A stretch of DNA of 6,002 nt, from positions 1 to 6,002 of the forward strand of contig JAUYES010000331.1 of the NCBI GenBank assembly GCA_030691225.1, written 5' to 3'. Numbering within the stretch: the first letter of the stretch is position 1; each line of letters begins with the position of its first letter. Below are positions 1 to 6,002 of the stretch, piece after piece. The notes beneath the pieces were generated by a model. That model was not told the DNA's origin, ran no database searches, and saw only the letters and a program-made list of their open reading frames with translations. A program made the position numbers and the translations under genes. The DNA comes from Holophaga sp. (GTDB lineage Bacteria; Acidobacteriota; Holophagae; Holophagales; Holophagaceae).

Positions 1-429
1 GAACAGCGCCAAGGCCATGAGGTCGTGCTCGGCTTCGGCGATTGTTGCGCGCGCATGTTGGAAATGCAGGCCGAAGCAGGCATCACCCGCACCCAAGGCA
101 TTAACTGCTGCGAAATCCTTTTGGGCAAAGACCGCTACCGAGCCCTCCGCAAAGAAGGCATCTTTTTCTTTTTGCCTGAATGGGCGCATCGCTGGCAGGA
201 AGTCTTCGAAAAGGAACTCGGCCTGAACGCCACCAATGCCCGGGATCTCATGCGGGATATGCATACCCGGCTCATTTACCTGGATACCGGCCTGGTGCCG
301 ATTCCCACCCACGAGCTGCAGGCCGCCTCCGAATATACGGGGTTGCCGTGGGAAACGATGGCTGTGAATCTCGAGGCACTGCGGAGCAACTTAGAAAAGG
401 CATTATCCCCCAGGAGTCCCCTTGGATAA
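1..429 (+). CDS. DUF1638-like protein, C-terminal part (5' end outside window)
   Basis: The reading frame is open from the first base (it begins EQRQGHEVVLGFGDCC) and ends at TAA 427-429, so the gene starts upstream and 142 residues are visible. A GTG at 25 lies inside the conserved region and is unlikely to be the start. Visible landmarks are a GDCC motif (residues 14-16), GINCCEILLG (33-42), an aromatic FFFLPEW stretch (55-61) followed by RW, and LIYLDTGL (91-98). From memory these match the layout of DUF1638, a family of unknown biochemical function: paired cysteines, a YxLTPGW-like segment and a YIDTGL segment. The two Cys-Cys pairs could bind a metal or cofactor; this is inference. No membrane segment is seen. 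The 3' end overlaps the next gene by 8 bp, pointing to an operon and a possible functional tie to that kinase. Family assignment is moderate, since no profile search was possible; the coding call itself is strong. Confidence 0.7.
   Translation, partial: EQRQGHEVVLGFGDCCARMLEMQAEAGITRTQGINCCEILLGKDRYRALRKEGIFFFLPEWAHRWQEVFEKELGLNATNARDLMRDMHTRLIYLDTGLVPIPTHELQAASEYTGLPWETMAVNLEALRSNLEKALSPRSPLG
412..416 (+). promoter_or_regulatory. Ribosome binding site for the TTG start at 422
   Basis: AGGAG lies five bases before the TTG at 422, inside the 3' end of the upstream gene. It decides the start of the hybrid kinase. The next in-frame candidate, ATG at 476, is preceded by a pyrimidine-rich stretch without a Shine-Dalgarno sequence. 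The position inside the upstream coding sequence fits translational coupling. Confidence 0.65.
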
Positions 430-2464
430 CGGCTTCCAAAAAGCTCGGGGCAAAGACACCGCCGCCGTTCAATTCATGGTCTTCGACATTCTCGAAAACC
501 TAGTCAACCTCTCGGAAAACCCAGGGCGCCTAGGCTCCTATTTCACCCAGCAGGTGCGGGAATTGGTCGGCGCCCGCGTGGTGGCCATCCTCCGCCCCAC
601 AAGCGAAGGACCCGGCCATGATCATGCCCTGCTGGCCATCGAACCTCAGCGGCATGCCACCCCCGACACCCTTGCCCTATTGGAAAAACTGGCCCATCGG
701 GCCCATGAGGAAGCTGGTTCCGTTCTTTGGCAGGGGCCAACCATCCCGGAATCCGTTCAAGCCCTGCTCGACTCCGCCGGGTTCAATGGCGCCATGATCC
801 TACCCCTGCGGGTGGGAAAACGCCAAGTGGGCATGGTGGTGGTCCTACATCTCCTGGATATGCAACGGAATGAGGAGACCCTCCGAGCCCTGGAGATCCT
901 TGCGCCCGTGGCTGCGCTGGTCATCCAGAACGCCATCTTTTTCGAATCCCAAGAAGCCGAAATCCAGGCGCGCATCCAGGATCTTCGCGAGCACGAGATG
1001 CGCCACCGCACCATTCTGCAAACCGCCCTGGATGGTTTCTGGCTGGTGGACCTGGAGGGGAGGCTGCTGGAAGTCAATGAGACCTATTGCCGCATGAGTG
1101 GCTACTCCGAACAGGAGCTCTTGACCAAGTACATCTCCGACCTGGAGGCCAATGAGTCTGCGGAGGATACGGCAGTCCACATTCGGACCGTCATGGAGAT
1201 GGGCGAAATGCGCTTTGAATCCAACCACCGACGAAAGGATGGAAGCCTTTTCCAGGTCGAGATTAGCGTCCAATTCCAACCCGCCGAAGGTGGAACGCTT
1301 GTCGCATTTTTGCGCGACATCACTGAGCGCAATCGAGCCTTGCAAATAACTCAGAAACTCCAAGCTCAGCTGCAGCAATCGCAGAAAATGGAGAGCCTGG
1401 GAACCCTGGCGGGCGGGGTGGCTCACGATATGAACAACGTGCTGGGCGCAATTCTCGGCCTGGCCTCAGCCAACGTAGACACGCAGCCACCGGAAAGCCC
1501 TATTCGACGGGCCTTGGAGACCATCATCAACGCGGCCGACCGCGGCGGAAAAATGATTAAAAGCCTGTTGAGTTTTGCGCGCCAGAGTCCAGAAGAAATT
1601 CATGTGCTGAATCTCAATGACATCCTGCAGGAAGAAGTTCGGATGTTGGAACGCACGACCTTCGCCAAGGTGGAGTTGACCATGGATCTGGCCACGGAAC
1701 TGCGCCCGATAAAGGGTGACGCCAATGCCCTGACTCACGCCTTCATGAATCTTTGTGTTAATGCGGTGGATGCCATGGCCGACAACGGCCTCCTGACCCT
1801 GCGAACCCGCAACGTGGACCAGGCCTGGGTCGAAGTAATCGTGGAAGACAACGGCTCCGGCATGACGCCCGAAGTCATGGCCAAGGCCATGGAGCCTTTC
1901 TTCACCACCAAAGAAACCGGCAAGGGCACCGGGCTCGGCTTATCCATGGCCTACAGCACCGTGATGGCTCACCGCGGACAAATGGATATTCAGAGCAACC
2001 CCGGCCAGGGCACCCGTGTGCGCATGCGCTTCCCCGCCTGTGAGGCCGAGGCCATTCATTCGGCGCGACTGGGCTCAACCCAAACCGAACCCAGACCTGT
2101 AGTAATGCAGGTCCTGCTCGTGGACGACGATGAGCTGATCCAAAATTCAATGTTGGCAATCATGGAAGCCCTTGGCCACCATGCCACCGGCGTGTGTAGC
2201 GGCGAGGAAGCCCTGACCAAGCTTGAAGCCGGCTTTCAACCTCATGTCGTAATCCTGGATATGAATATGCCGGGATGGGGCGGGGCCGGCACATTACCGC
2301 GCTTACGCGCCCTGAACCCCACCGTGCCGGTGCTCCTGGCCACAGGTCGCGTGGATCAAACCGCTCTAAATCTCGCCGCCGCCCACCCCTTTGTCACCTT
2401 GTTATCCAAACCCTTCAGCATGAAGGATCTCCAGCAGCGGCTGGCCGAGCTTAAAAAAGGCTGA
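422..2464 (+). CDS. Soluble GAF-PAS hybrid histidine kinase with C-terminal receiver
   Basis: This 680-residue cytoplasmic sensor kinase has no signal peptide or membrane segment. Domains in order: a GAF-like domain (about 20-170); a short helical linker; a PAS domain (about 195-303, with the RRKDGS...DITERN ending); a coiled coil; a DHp/HisKA domain with phosphoacceptor His335 in GGVAHDMNNVLGAI; and an HATPase domain with N-box NLCVNAVDAM (443-452), G1 DNGSG (476-480) and G2 GKGTGLGLS (500-508). After a short linker a receiver spans about 562-680, with acidic pocket Asp568-570, phosphoacceptor Asp613 in ILDMNMP, Thr641 and Lys663 in SKPF. All catalytic motifs are intact, so autophosphorylation at His335 and transfer to Asp613 are expected. 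The input ligands of GAF and PAS cannot be read from sequence. No HPt domain is present, so onward transfer would need a separate HPt or direct transfer to another receiver, possibly the next gene. The TTG start is chosen from its Shine-Dalgarno sequence; ATG 476 would remove 18 residues. Confidence 0.95.
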   Translation: MDNGFQKARGKDTAAVQFMVFDILENLVNLSENPGRLGSYFTQQVRELVGARVVAILRPTSEGPGHDHALLAIEPQRHATPDTLALLEKLAHRAHEEAGSVLWQGPTIPESVQALLDSAGFNGAMILPLRVGKRQVGMVVVLHLLDMQRNEETLRALEILAPVAALVIQNAIFFESQEAEIQARIQDLREHEMRHRTILQTALDGFWLVDLEGRLLEVNETYCRMSGYSEQELLTKYISDLEANESAEDTAVHIRTVMEMGEMRFESNHRRKDGSLFQVEISVQFQPAEGGTLVAFLRDITERNRALQITQKLQAQLQQSQKMESLGTLAGGVAHDMNNVLGAILGLASANVDTQPPESPIRRALETIINAADRGGKMIKSLLSFARQSPEEIHVLNLNDILQEEVRMLERTTFAKVELTMDLATELRPIKGDANALTHAFMNLCVNAVDAMADNGLLTLRTRNVDQAWVEVIVEDNGSGMTPEVMAKAMEPFFTTKETGKGTGLGLSMAYSTVMAHRGQMDIQSNPGQGTRVRMRFPACEAEAIHSARLGSTQTEPRPVVMQVLLVDDDELIQNSMLAIMEALGHHATGVCSGEEALTKLEAGFQPHVVILDMNMPGWGGAGTLPRLRALNPTVPVLLATGRVDQTALNLAAAHPFVTLLSKPFSMKDLQQRLAELKKG

Positions 2465-2488
2465 CGGACTGATGGAGCGAACTCTAAT
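2461..2488 (+). promoter_or_regulatory. Candidate sigma-70-type promoter for the phosphatase/kinase fusion gene
   Basis: CTGACG (2461-2466, four of six matches to TTGACA) and TCTAAT (2483-2488, five of six matches to TATAAT) are separated by 16 bp. Transcription would start near 2495, immediately before the 9-bp stem, giving an untranslated leader of about 100 nt before ATG 2596. The match is only moderate and could be chance. If it is not a promoter, the gene may simply be read through from the upstream operon, as no terminator is seen in the gap. Confidence 0.25.
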
Positions 2489-2495
2489 CCTCGGC

Positions 2496-2545
2496 GCGGT
2501 GAAACCCTGTGAAACAAAGACTTTCACCGCCAAAAGTAAAGGCGG
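2496..2545 (+). promoter_or_regulatory. Leader stem-loop with competing alternative stems
   Basis: GCGGTGAAA (2496-2504) is perfectly complementary to TTTCACCGC (2522-2530), giving a 9-bp stem with a 17-nt loop. The 3' arm can instead pair as TTTCAC (2522-2527) with GTGAAA (2509-2514) across a 7-nt loop, or as CCGCC (2527-2531) with GGCGG (2541-2545) across a 9-nt loop. These stems exclude one another. No T-run follows any of them, so this is not an intrinsic terminator on the + strand. It could be a leader RNA fold or a DNA operator. No known riboswitch class was recognised. Confidence 0.35.
2499..2515 (+). repeat. GTGAAAC direct repeat with 10-bp period
   Basis: GTGAAAC occurs at 2499-2505 and again at 2509-2515, exactly one helical turn apart, and the inverted half TTTCAC follows at 2522-2527. 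Same-face spacing of repeated half-sites just downstream of a candidate promoter is compatible with a protein binding site. It may equally be a by-product of the stem-loop described for this region. Confidence 0.4.
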
Positions 2546-2579
2546 AATACCATTACCTTTGTCCACTGAATCTCATTCC

Positions 2580-2583
2580 AGGA
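2580..2583 (+). promoter_or_regulatory. Weak ribosome binding site for ATG 2596
   Basis: AGGA lies 12 bases before ATG 2596, a longer spacing than usual. The start is supported mainly by protein content: the receiver domain begins directly at this Met (MQILVADDD). The 29 residues that a GTG at 2509 would add look unlike any domain, and that GTG sits inside the loop of the leader stem with no Shine-Dalgarno sequence before it. Confidence 0.4.
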
Positions 2584-2595
2584 TGTAATCCCACT

Positions 2596-4269
2596 ATGCA
2601 AATCCTTGTCGCCGATGATGATCCCCTGCTTCGAGCCATGGCGCTCAGAGTTCTCGAATCCGAAGGCTACGAGGTACTGCTTGCGAAGGATGGTGTCGAG
2701 GCTCTGGAGCTTTTCACTCAGCATGTCCCCGATATCGTTCTGACCGACTACGCTATGCCCAACCTCAATGGGCTAGAAGTCTGTCGGGCCATTCGAGCCC
2801 ATCCCAACGATCACTATGTCGCGGTGGTGATGCTCACGGGTCAGGCCACCAGGGAGCTAATGCAACAGAGCCTGGACGCGGGTGCTATTGAATTCCTGAC
2901 CAAGCCCTTCGAGCCCGAAGAATTGAAATCGCGGGTGAGAAACCTTGCCGAGTTGGTGCGCTTTCACAACCGTTTGGTGGAACAAAAAGCGCGGAACGAC
3001 GAAGAAGTCTCGGTCGTGAAGTATTTGCTCGAGCGCTACAAGGCCATTGGGCGCACCACCATGCCGAACTGTTTCGCCATGGAGACCTTGCATACCAATC
3101 GCATCAACGGCGATATCTGCCTGTACCGGCAGGGCCTGCCAGGAATTCACTTCGGCCTGATCTGCGATGCCACCGGAAACGGGCTCTTGGCCGGTGTCTC
3201 CACACTGCCCGTAGCGGAAACATTCCTCGGCATGGTGACCAAGGACATCCCGCTGCAGGTCATCTATCGCGAGATCAACGACAAACTGCGGCGGATCCTG
3301 CCGGCGGATCGGTTCGTTTGCACCCTCATATTTCGCATCAATACCCATCAGAACACGCTCAGCATCGTGAATGCGGGAATGCCAGACGCCTGGCTCCTGC
3401 GAACGGATGGCACCATCCGCACCTTCCCTTCCACCCAGCTGCCTGCAGGAATTCAGGAGGTTCGCACCGGCGAGGTTTCCATCGTGGAAACCAGCATTGC
3501 CAAAGGTGATCGTTTCTTGGCTTTCAGTGATGGTTTGCTGGATCTTTTCCCTCCCCAATACATTCGCCAACACCTTTTGCAAGATCTTCTGGCCTTACCC
3601 AGCCAAGAGCACCACCAGCGCATCCGCGAAAAGATTCTTGAACAGCTTGAGAATCTCGACCCAGTCGATGACATCAGCTGGGCGCTTTGGGAGGTTCCCC
3701 ATCCGCACATCGTCACCATGGAAGAGTTCTCTCCTGATATTGATCCAGCCCTTTTGGTGGCGGGCCTTCAGGTGACTTTTTCCTTCAACCCCCGCTACCA
3801 CACCATGCGCGGTATGTTGCCCAGTGTGCTCAGCCTGTTAACCAACGAGGGTGTTGATCAGGACACTACCCAATTACTAGCCCTGCTGCTCTCGGAGGCC
3901 ATGGCCAACGCCGTGGATCACGGCATTCTCGGAATGGATTCCACCATCAAGGATATCGAAGGGTTCGAAGCCTACGACGAACAGCGGAAAACCGCACTGG
4001 CCAGCCTTGCCATGGGCGAAGTGACCGTAACCCTGACTCTGCAACACGATCGCCGACCCGAACATCCTTTGCGGCAAATTGATGTGGCGGTAAAGGATTC
4101 CGGTACGGGTTTCGATTGGCGAACATGGCTTTCAAAAAAGAATGCCGATTCCGAACAGAGCCACGGGCGCGGACTGGCCATCCTGCGAGCCCTTTCTTCG
4201 GATTTCCGCTTCAACGATGCAGGGAATGGCATCAGCTTCCGCGTGCATTGCCTCATGAAGAGCAGCTAG
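2596..4269 (+). CDS. Receiver-PP2C/SpoIIE phosphatase-RsbW-type kinase fusion (HsbR-like partner-switching regulator)
   Basis: This 557-residue cytoplasmic protein has three modules. (1) A receiver, residues 1-120, with Asp7-9, phosphoacceptor Asp51 in LTDYAMP, Thr81 and Lys103. (2) After a helical linker (about 120-150), a SpoIIE/RsbU-type PP2C phosphatase, about 155-367, with putative metal-binding acids at NGD (Asp173), DATGNG (Asp191), SDG (Asp312) and DDI (Asp358/359). (3) A GHKL kinase of the RsbW type, about 395-555, with N-box SEAMANAVDHG (Glu434, Asn438), G1 DSGTGFD (501-507) and G2 GRGLAIL (524-530). The order matches Pseudomonas HsbR, where receiver phosphorylation shifts the balance between dephosphorylating and phosphorylating a STAS-type anti-sigma antagonist; that role is inferred here by architecture. 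Oddities: the usual GHG of the phosphatase is GNG (Asn195), and the usual NAGH is NAGM (Met262). The partner STAS protein is not in the window. The upstream hybrid kinase is a candidate phosphate donor. ATG 2596 is preferred over GTG 2509. Confidence 0.93.
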   Translation: MQILVADDDPLLRAMALRVLESEGYEVLLAKDGVEALELFTQHVPDIVLTDYAMPNLNGLEVCRAIRAHPNDHYVAVVMLTGQATRELMQQSLDAGAIEFLTKPFEPEELKSRVRNLAELVRFHNRLVEQKARNDEEVSVVKYLLERYKAIGRTTMPNCFAMETLHTNRINGDICLYRQGLPGIHFGLICDATGNGLLAGVSTLPVAETFLGMVTKDIPLQVIYREINDKLRRILPADRFVCTLIFRINTHQNTLSIVNAGMPDAWLLRTDGTIRTFPSTQLPAGIQEVRTGEVSIVETSIAKGDRFLAFSDGLLDLFPPQYIRQHLLQDLLALPSQEHHQRIREKILEQLENLDPVDDISWALWEVPHPHIVTMEEFSPDIDPALLVAGLQVTFSFNPRYHTMRGMLPSVLSLLTNEGVDQDTTQLLALLLSEAMANAVDHGILGMDSTIKDIEGFEAYDEQRKTALASLAMGEVTVTLTLQHDRRPEHPLRQIDVAVKDSGTGFDWRTWLSKKNADSEQSHGRGLAILRALSSDFRFNDAGNGISFRVHCLMKSS

Positions 4270-4310
4270 CCCGGAATCCCGTCGATCAGCGATATAAGGT
4301 TTCCCCAGGT
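4270..4310. other. Convergent intergenic gap without visible terminator
   Basis: These 41 bp separate two converging stop codons (TAG 4267-4269 on +, TGA at 4313-4311 on -). I see no GC-rich inverted repeat followed by a T-run in either direction, so transcripts may end by Rho or run into the opposing gene. Confidence 0.5.
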
Positions 4311-6002
4311 TCAGGCCAGACTCGTCAAGGCGTTGCGGAGTTCCTCCATGTGGTAGGGCTTATGGAGAAGGGCCGTAACCCCCTCGGAGAGTTTGACTGC
4401 GAGCCGCGGATCACGCTGCCAAGCTCCCGTTGAGAAGAGAATCTTCAAGGATGGATTGAGCCCACGCAGCTTGGTAAAGGCCTCAATGCCACCCATCACC
4501 GGCATATCGAGATCCAGGATCACCAAGCCAACACGTTCTGCATGGGTCAGGTACAAGCACAGGGCCTGCTCGCCATTTTCCGCCTCGAGGACTTCGCGAT
4601 GCCCCAGTAGTTCCAACATTCCGCGAATGCATTCCCGCAGCACAACGTCATCTTCGGCAATGAGCACTGTCCCTGGAAAGACAGGATTGGGAGTGCGGGC
4701 AACGTGTTCAAGCACTGCTGTTTGCCGTGGGGTGGCGAGTGGCAGCAAAATCTGGAAACAGCTCCCATGGCCCAGTTGCGAAGTCATGCGTATGCCACCG
4801 CCGTGGGCTCGCACCGTGCCCTGGACCGCCGAAAGACTCATGCCTCTGCCCATGAACTTCGTCGTAAAAAAGGGATCAAAAAGGCGCGAAAGAAGTTCTG
4901 GAGCAATGCCGCAGCCTGTGTCCTTAATCTCTAGGATCACGCAGTCCCCAGGCTTCAAGAGATCCCGCTCCACCCAGCCCTCGGATTGGATTTCATCAGC
5001 AGTAAGCAGAACATAAGCCGTGCGGAGCGTTACGGTTCCACCCCCCTCGGTCATGTCCGCAATGGCATCGAAGGCATTCGCGACCAGATCAAGCAAAAGG
5101 CGCTTCAAGAGCCTTCGATCAGCGTTGATGGGCAGCGTTCGCTCCTCCAACTCATAGCGAAGGGAATCACCCTGGCGACTCAAGGTGCGAAGGGTCATAG
5201 CCGAATCAAGAATCAACGCATTCAAATCGAGGGGCTCGGTCGCCAAAATAGGATTCCCCGCATAGTCGCGCATTCGCTCCAGCAGAGGTTTCGCACATTG
5301 CAGAGCCTCCTCCATGCAGGCCAAGTTAGGGTTAATGGTGGAGTCCTGGCCTTGTTTGACCTGAACCAGTTCCAGCTGCGCCTGAATCACCATGAGCAAA
5401 TTGCTGAAGCTATGCGTGATGCCCCCGAGGGCGATGGCGAGGCTATCGCTTTTCTGGCTGCGGGCGGCATCTTCCTCCATGCGCCGCAGAAGCGTCACAT
5501 CCTGCGTGCTGGCGATGACGCCCTGGATCAAGGGATGGTCGAGCTGCCGACTCAGGGTTGTGCGCACCCAACGCCAGGTGCCATCCCGATGCAGGGCGCG
5601 AAATTGAATCAGTGCGTTGGGTTCGCCCTTTTCGACAAAAGCTTCGAAACTGGACCGAACCTCCGCTTGTTCATCGGGATGGGCGCAGGTCCACCAGGGA
5701 CGACTGCGCCGTTCCTCAAATGACCCTCCGTGAAACTGAAGGGCGCAATCCGATTCGTAGATGGCAAAACCATCGGAATCCAAAACGCACAGGCTATCGG
5801 CGCTGTAGCGAATCAGGGCCTCGGCGTGCTCCAACCAGCTTGAAACACCCTTTTGAAACCCAGCGTGTTCTGGCGGAATTTCAATTCGATTCGTTTCGCG
5901 GGGCGTTGCGTGGAGCGGTTGAAAAAAGTCTCCCAGTGTAATGCCCAGGGAGCGGCAGAGATCGATCAGGGTATCTAGGCGAGGAGAAACCTGATCGAGT
6001 TC
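4311..6002 (-). CDS. XRE-type HTH-PAS-histidine kinase-receiver hybrid protein (N-terminus outside window)
   Basis: The frame stays open past a TTG at 5834 to the window end, so the gene begins beyond 6002; 563 residues are visible, numbered here from 6002. Residues 1-28 contain SPRLDTLIDLCRSLGITLGD followed by FF, which resembles the last helices of an XRE/Cro-CI helix-turn-helix (the sP.ldTL..la.aLg.s...ff pattern); its recognition helix would lie outside. After a linker (about 29-56) comes a PAS domain (about 57-172, PAS_3-like, with HRDGTWRWV and QDVT). Then a DHp with His197 in GGITHSFSNLL, an HATPase with N-box LLLDLVANAFDAI (Asn309), G1 DTGCG (361-365) and G2 GRGMSLSAV (385-393), and a receiver (about 446-560) with Glu450/Asp451/Asp452, Asp497 in ILDLDMP, Ser524/Thr525 and Lys548. 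Unusual residues: Ser198 replaces the acidic residue normally next to the phosphoacceptor His, and Ser389 replaces a Gly of the G2 box. No membrane segment is visible. It faces the other three genes and is a separate transcription unit. Confidence 0.9.
   Translation of the reverse strand, partial: ELDQVSPRLDTLIDLCRSLGITLGDFFQPLHATPRETNRIEIPPEHAGFQKGVSSWLEHAEALIRYSADSLCVLDSDGFAIYESDCALQFHGGSFEERRSRPWWTCAHPDEQAEVRSSFEAFVEKGEPNALIQFRALHRDGTWRWVRTTLSRQLDHPLIQGVIASTQDVTLLRRMEEDAARSQKSDSLAIALGGITHSFSNLLMVIQAQLELVQVKQGQDSTINPNLACMEEALQCAKPLLERMRDYAGNPILATEPLDLNALILDSAMTLRTLSRQGDSLRYELEERTLPINADRRLLKRLLLDLVANAFDAIADMTEGGGTVTLRTAYVLLTADEIQSEGWVERDLLKPGDCVILEIKDTGCGIAPELLSRLFDPFFTTKFMGRGMSLSAVQGTVRAHGGGIRMTSQLGHGSCFQILLPLATPRQTAVLEHVARTPNPVFPGTVLIAEDDVVLRECIRGMLELLGHREVLEAENGEQALCLYLTHAERVGLVILDLDMPVMGGIEAFTKLRGLNPSLKILFSTGAWQRDPRLAVKLSEGVTALLHKPYHMEELRNALTSLA

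Noticed and set aside
845..1426. Minus-strand open frame of 193 codons under the GAF/PAS region
   Set aside because: The translation has no motif, while the + strand has clear PAS and H-box sequences; judged an antisense shadow.
2104..2464. Separate receiver gene starting at the internal ATG near 2105
   Set aside because: The frame is continuous with the kinase, there is no Shine-Dalgarno sequence before this ATG, and kinase-receiver fusion is the normal layout of hybrid kinases.
2472..2588. Small ORF of 38 codons in the intergenic gap (ATG 2472 to TAA 2588)
   Set aside because: It has no convincing Shine-Dalgarno sequence, its composition is unremarkable and it overlaps the candidate -10 and the stem-loop. 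A leader peptide is conceivable but not supported.
2559..2589. TTGTCC / TGTAAT as a promoter directly before ATG 2596
   Set aside because: The spacer is 19 bp and transcription would begin at about the start codon, leaving no room for ribosome binding.
2509..2595. GTG at 2509 as the start of the receiver-phosphatase fusion
   Set aside because: It would add 29 residues with no domain character before a receiver that starts cleanly at Met 2596. The GTG lacks a Shine-Dalgarno sequence and lies in the leader stem-loop.
2857..3582. Long open frame on the minus strand (241 codons)
   Set aside because: It is entirely antisense to the receiver/phosphatase coding region, its translation shows no recognisable motif, and it is explained by the codon bias of the GC-rich gene on the + strand.
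4986..5723. Long open frame on the plus strand (245 codons) inside the convergent kinase
   Set aside because: It is antisense to well-conserved PAS and kinase motifs and has no recognisable domain; it is a shadow of the real gene.
5723..5834. TTG at 5834 as the start of the minus-strand kinase, giving 507 residues
   Set aside because: The same frame continues without a stop to 6002 and its translation looks like conserved protein (an XRE-type C-terminus), so the TTG codes an internal Leu.

Overview
This window is a GC-rich bacterial signal-transduction locus. It holds four protein genes, two of them cut by the window edges, and no RNA genes, mobile elements or CRISPR. Three genes run rightward: a partial DUF1638-like protein, a GAF-PAS hybrid histidine kinase, and a receiver/PP2C-phosphatase/RsbW-type-kinase fusion. 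A fourth gene converges on them from the right: a hybrid kinase whose N-terminus looks like an XRE-type DNA-binding domain. The dense soluble sensor kinases, a TTG start and the DUF1638-type neighbour suggest a Gram-negative environmental bacterium. Acidobacteriota (Holophagae) or a deltaproteobacterial lineage are plausible, but this is an impression and not a demonstrated assignment.

Layout: 1-429 (+) is the C-terminal 142 residues of the DUF1638-like protein. Its stop overlaps the TTG start of the kinase at 422-2464 (+) by 8 bp, so the two are probably translationally coupled. Positions 2465-2595 form a 131-bp gap with a candidate promoter, a GTGAAAC direct repeat spaced one helical turn apart, and a perfect 9-bp stem whose 3' arm has competing partners. 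The phosphatase/kinase fusion follows at 2596-4269 (+). A 41-bp gap without a visible terminator separates it from the convergent kinase gene at 6002-4311 (-), whose reading frame is still open at the window end.

Working model (inference): the soluble kinase senses an intracellular signal through GAF and PAS domains and feeds phosphate into receiver domains, its own and perhaps that of the downstream fusion. The fusion resembles the Pseudomonas HsbR architecture, in which a receiver controls opposing phosphatase and kinase activities on a STAS-type anti-sigma antagonist. No STAS gene lies in this window. The convergent gene joins an apparent DNA-binding domain to PAS, kinase and receiver modules in one chain. 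Its kinase core carries substitutions at two normally conserved positions, so it may be a modified or weak kinase that acts mainly as a sensor and regulator.
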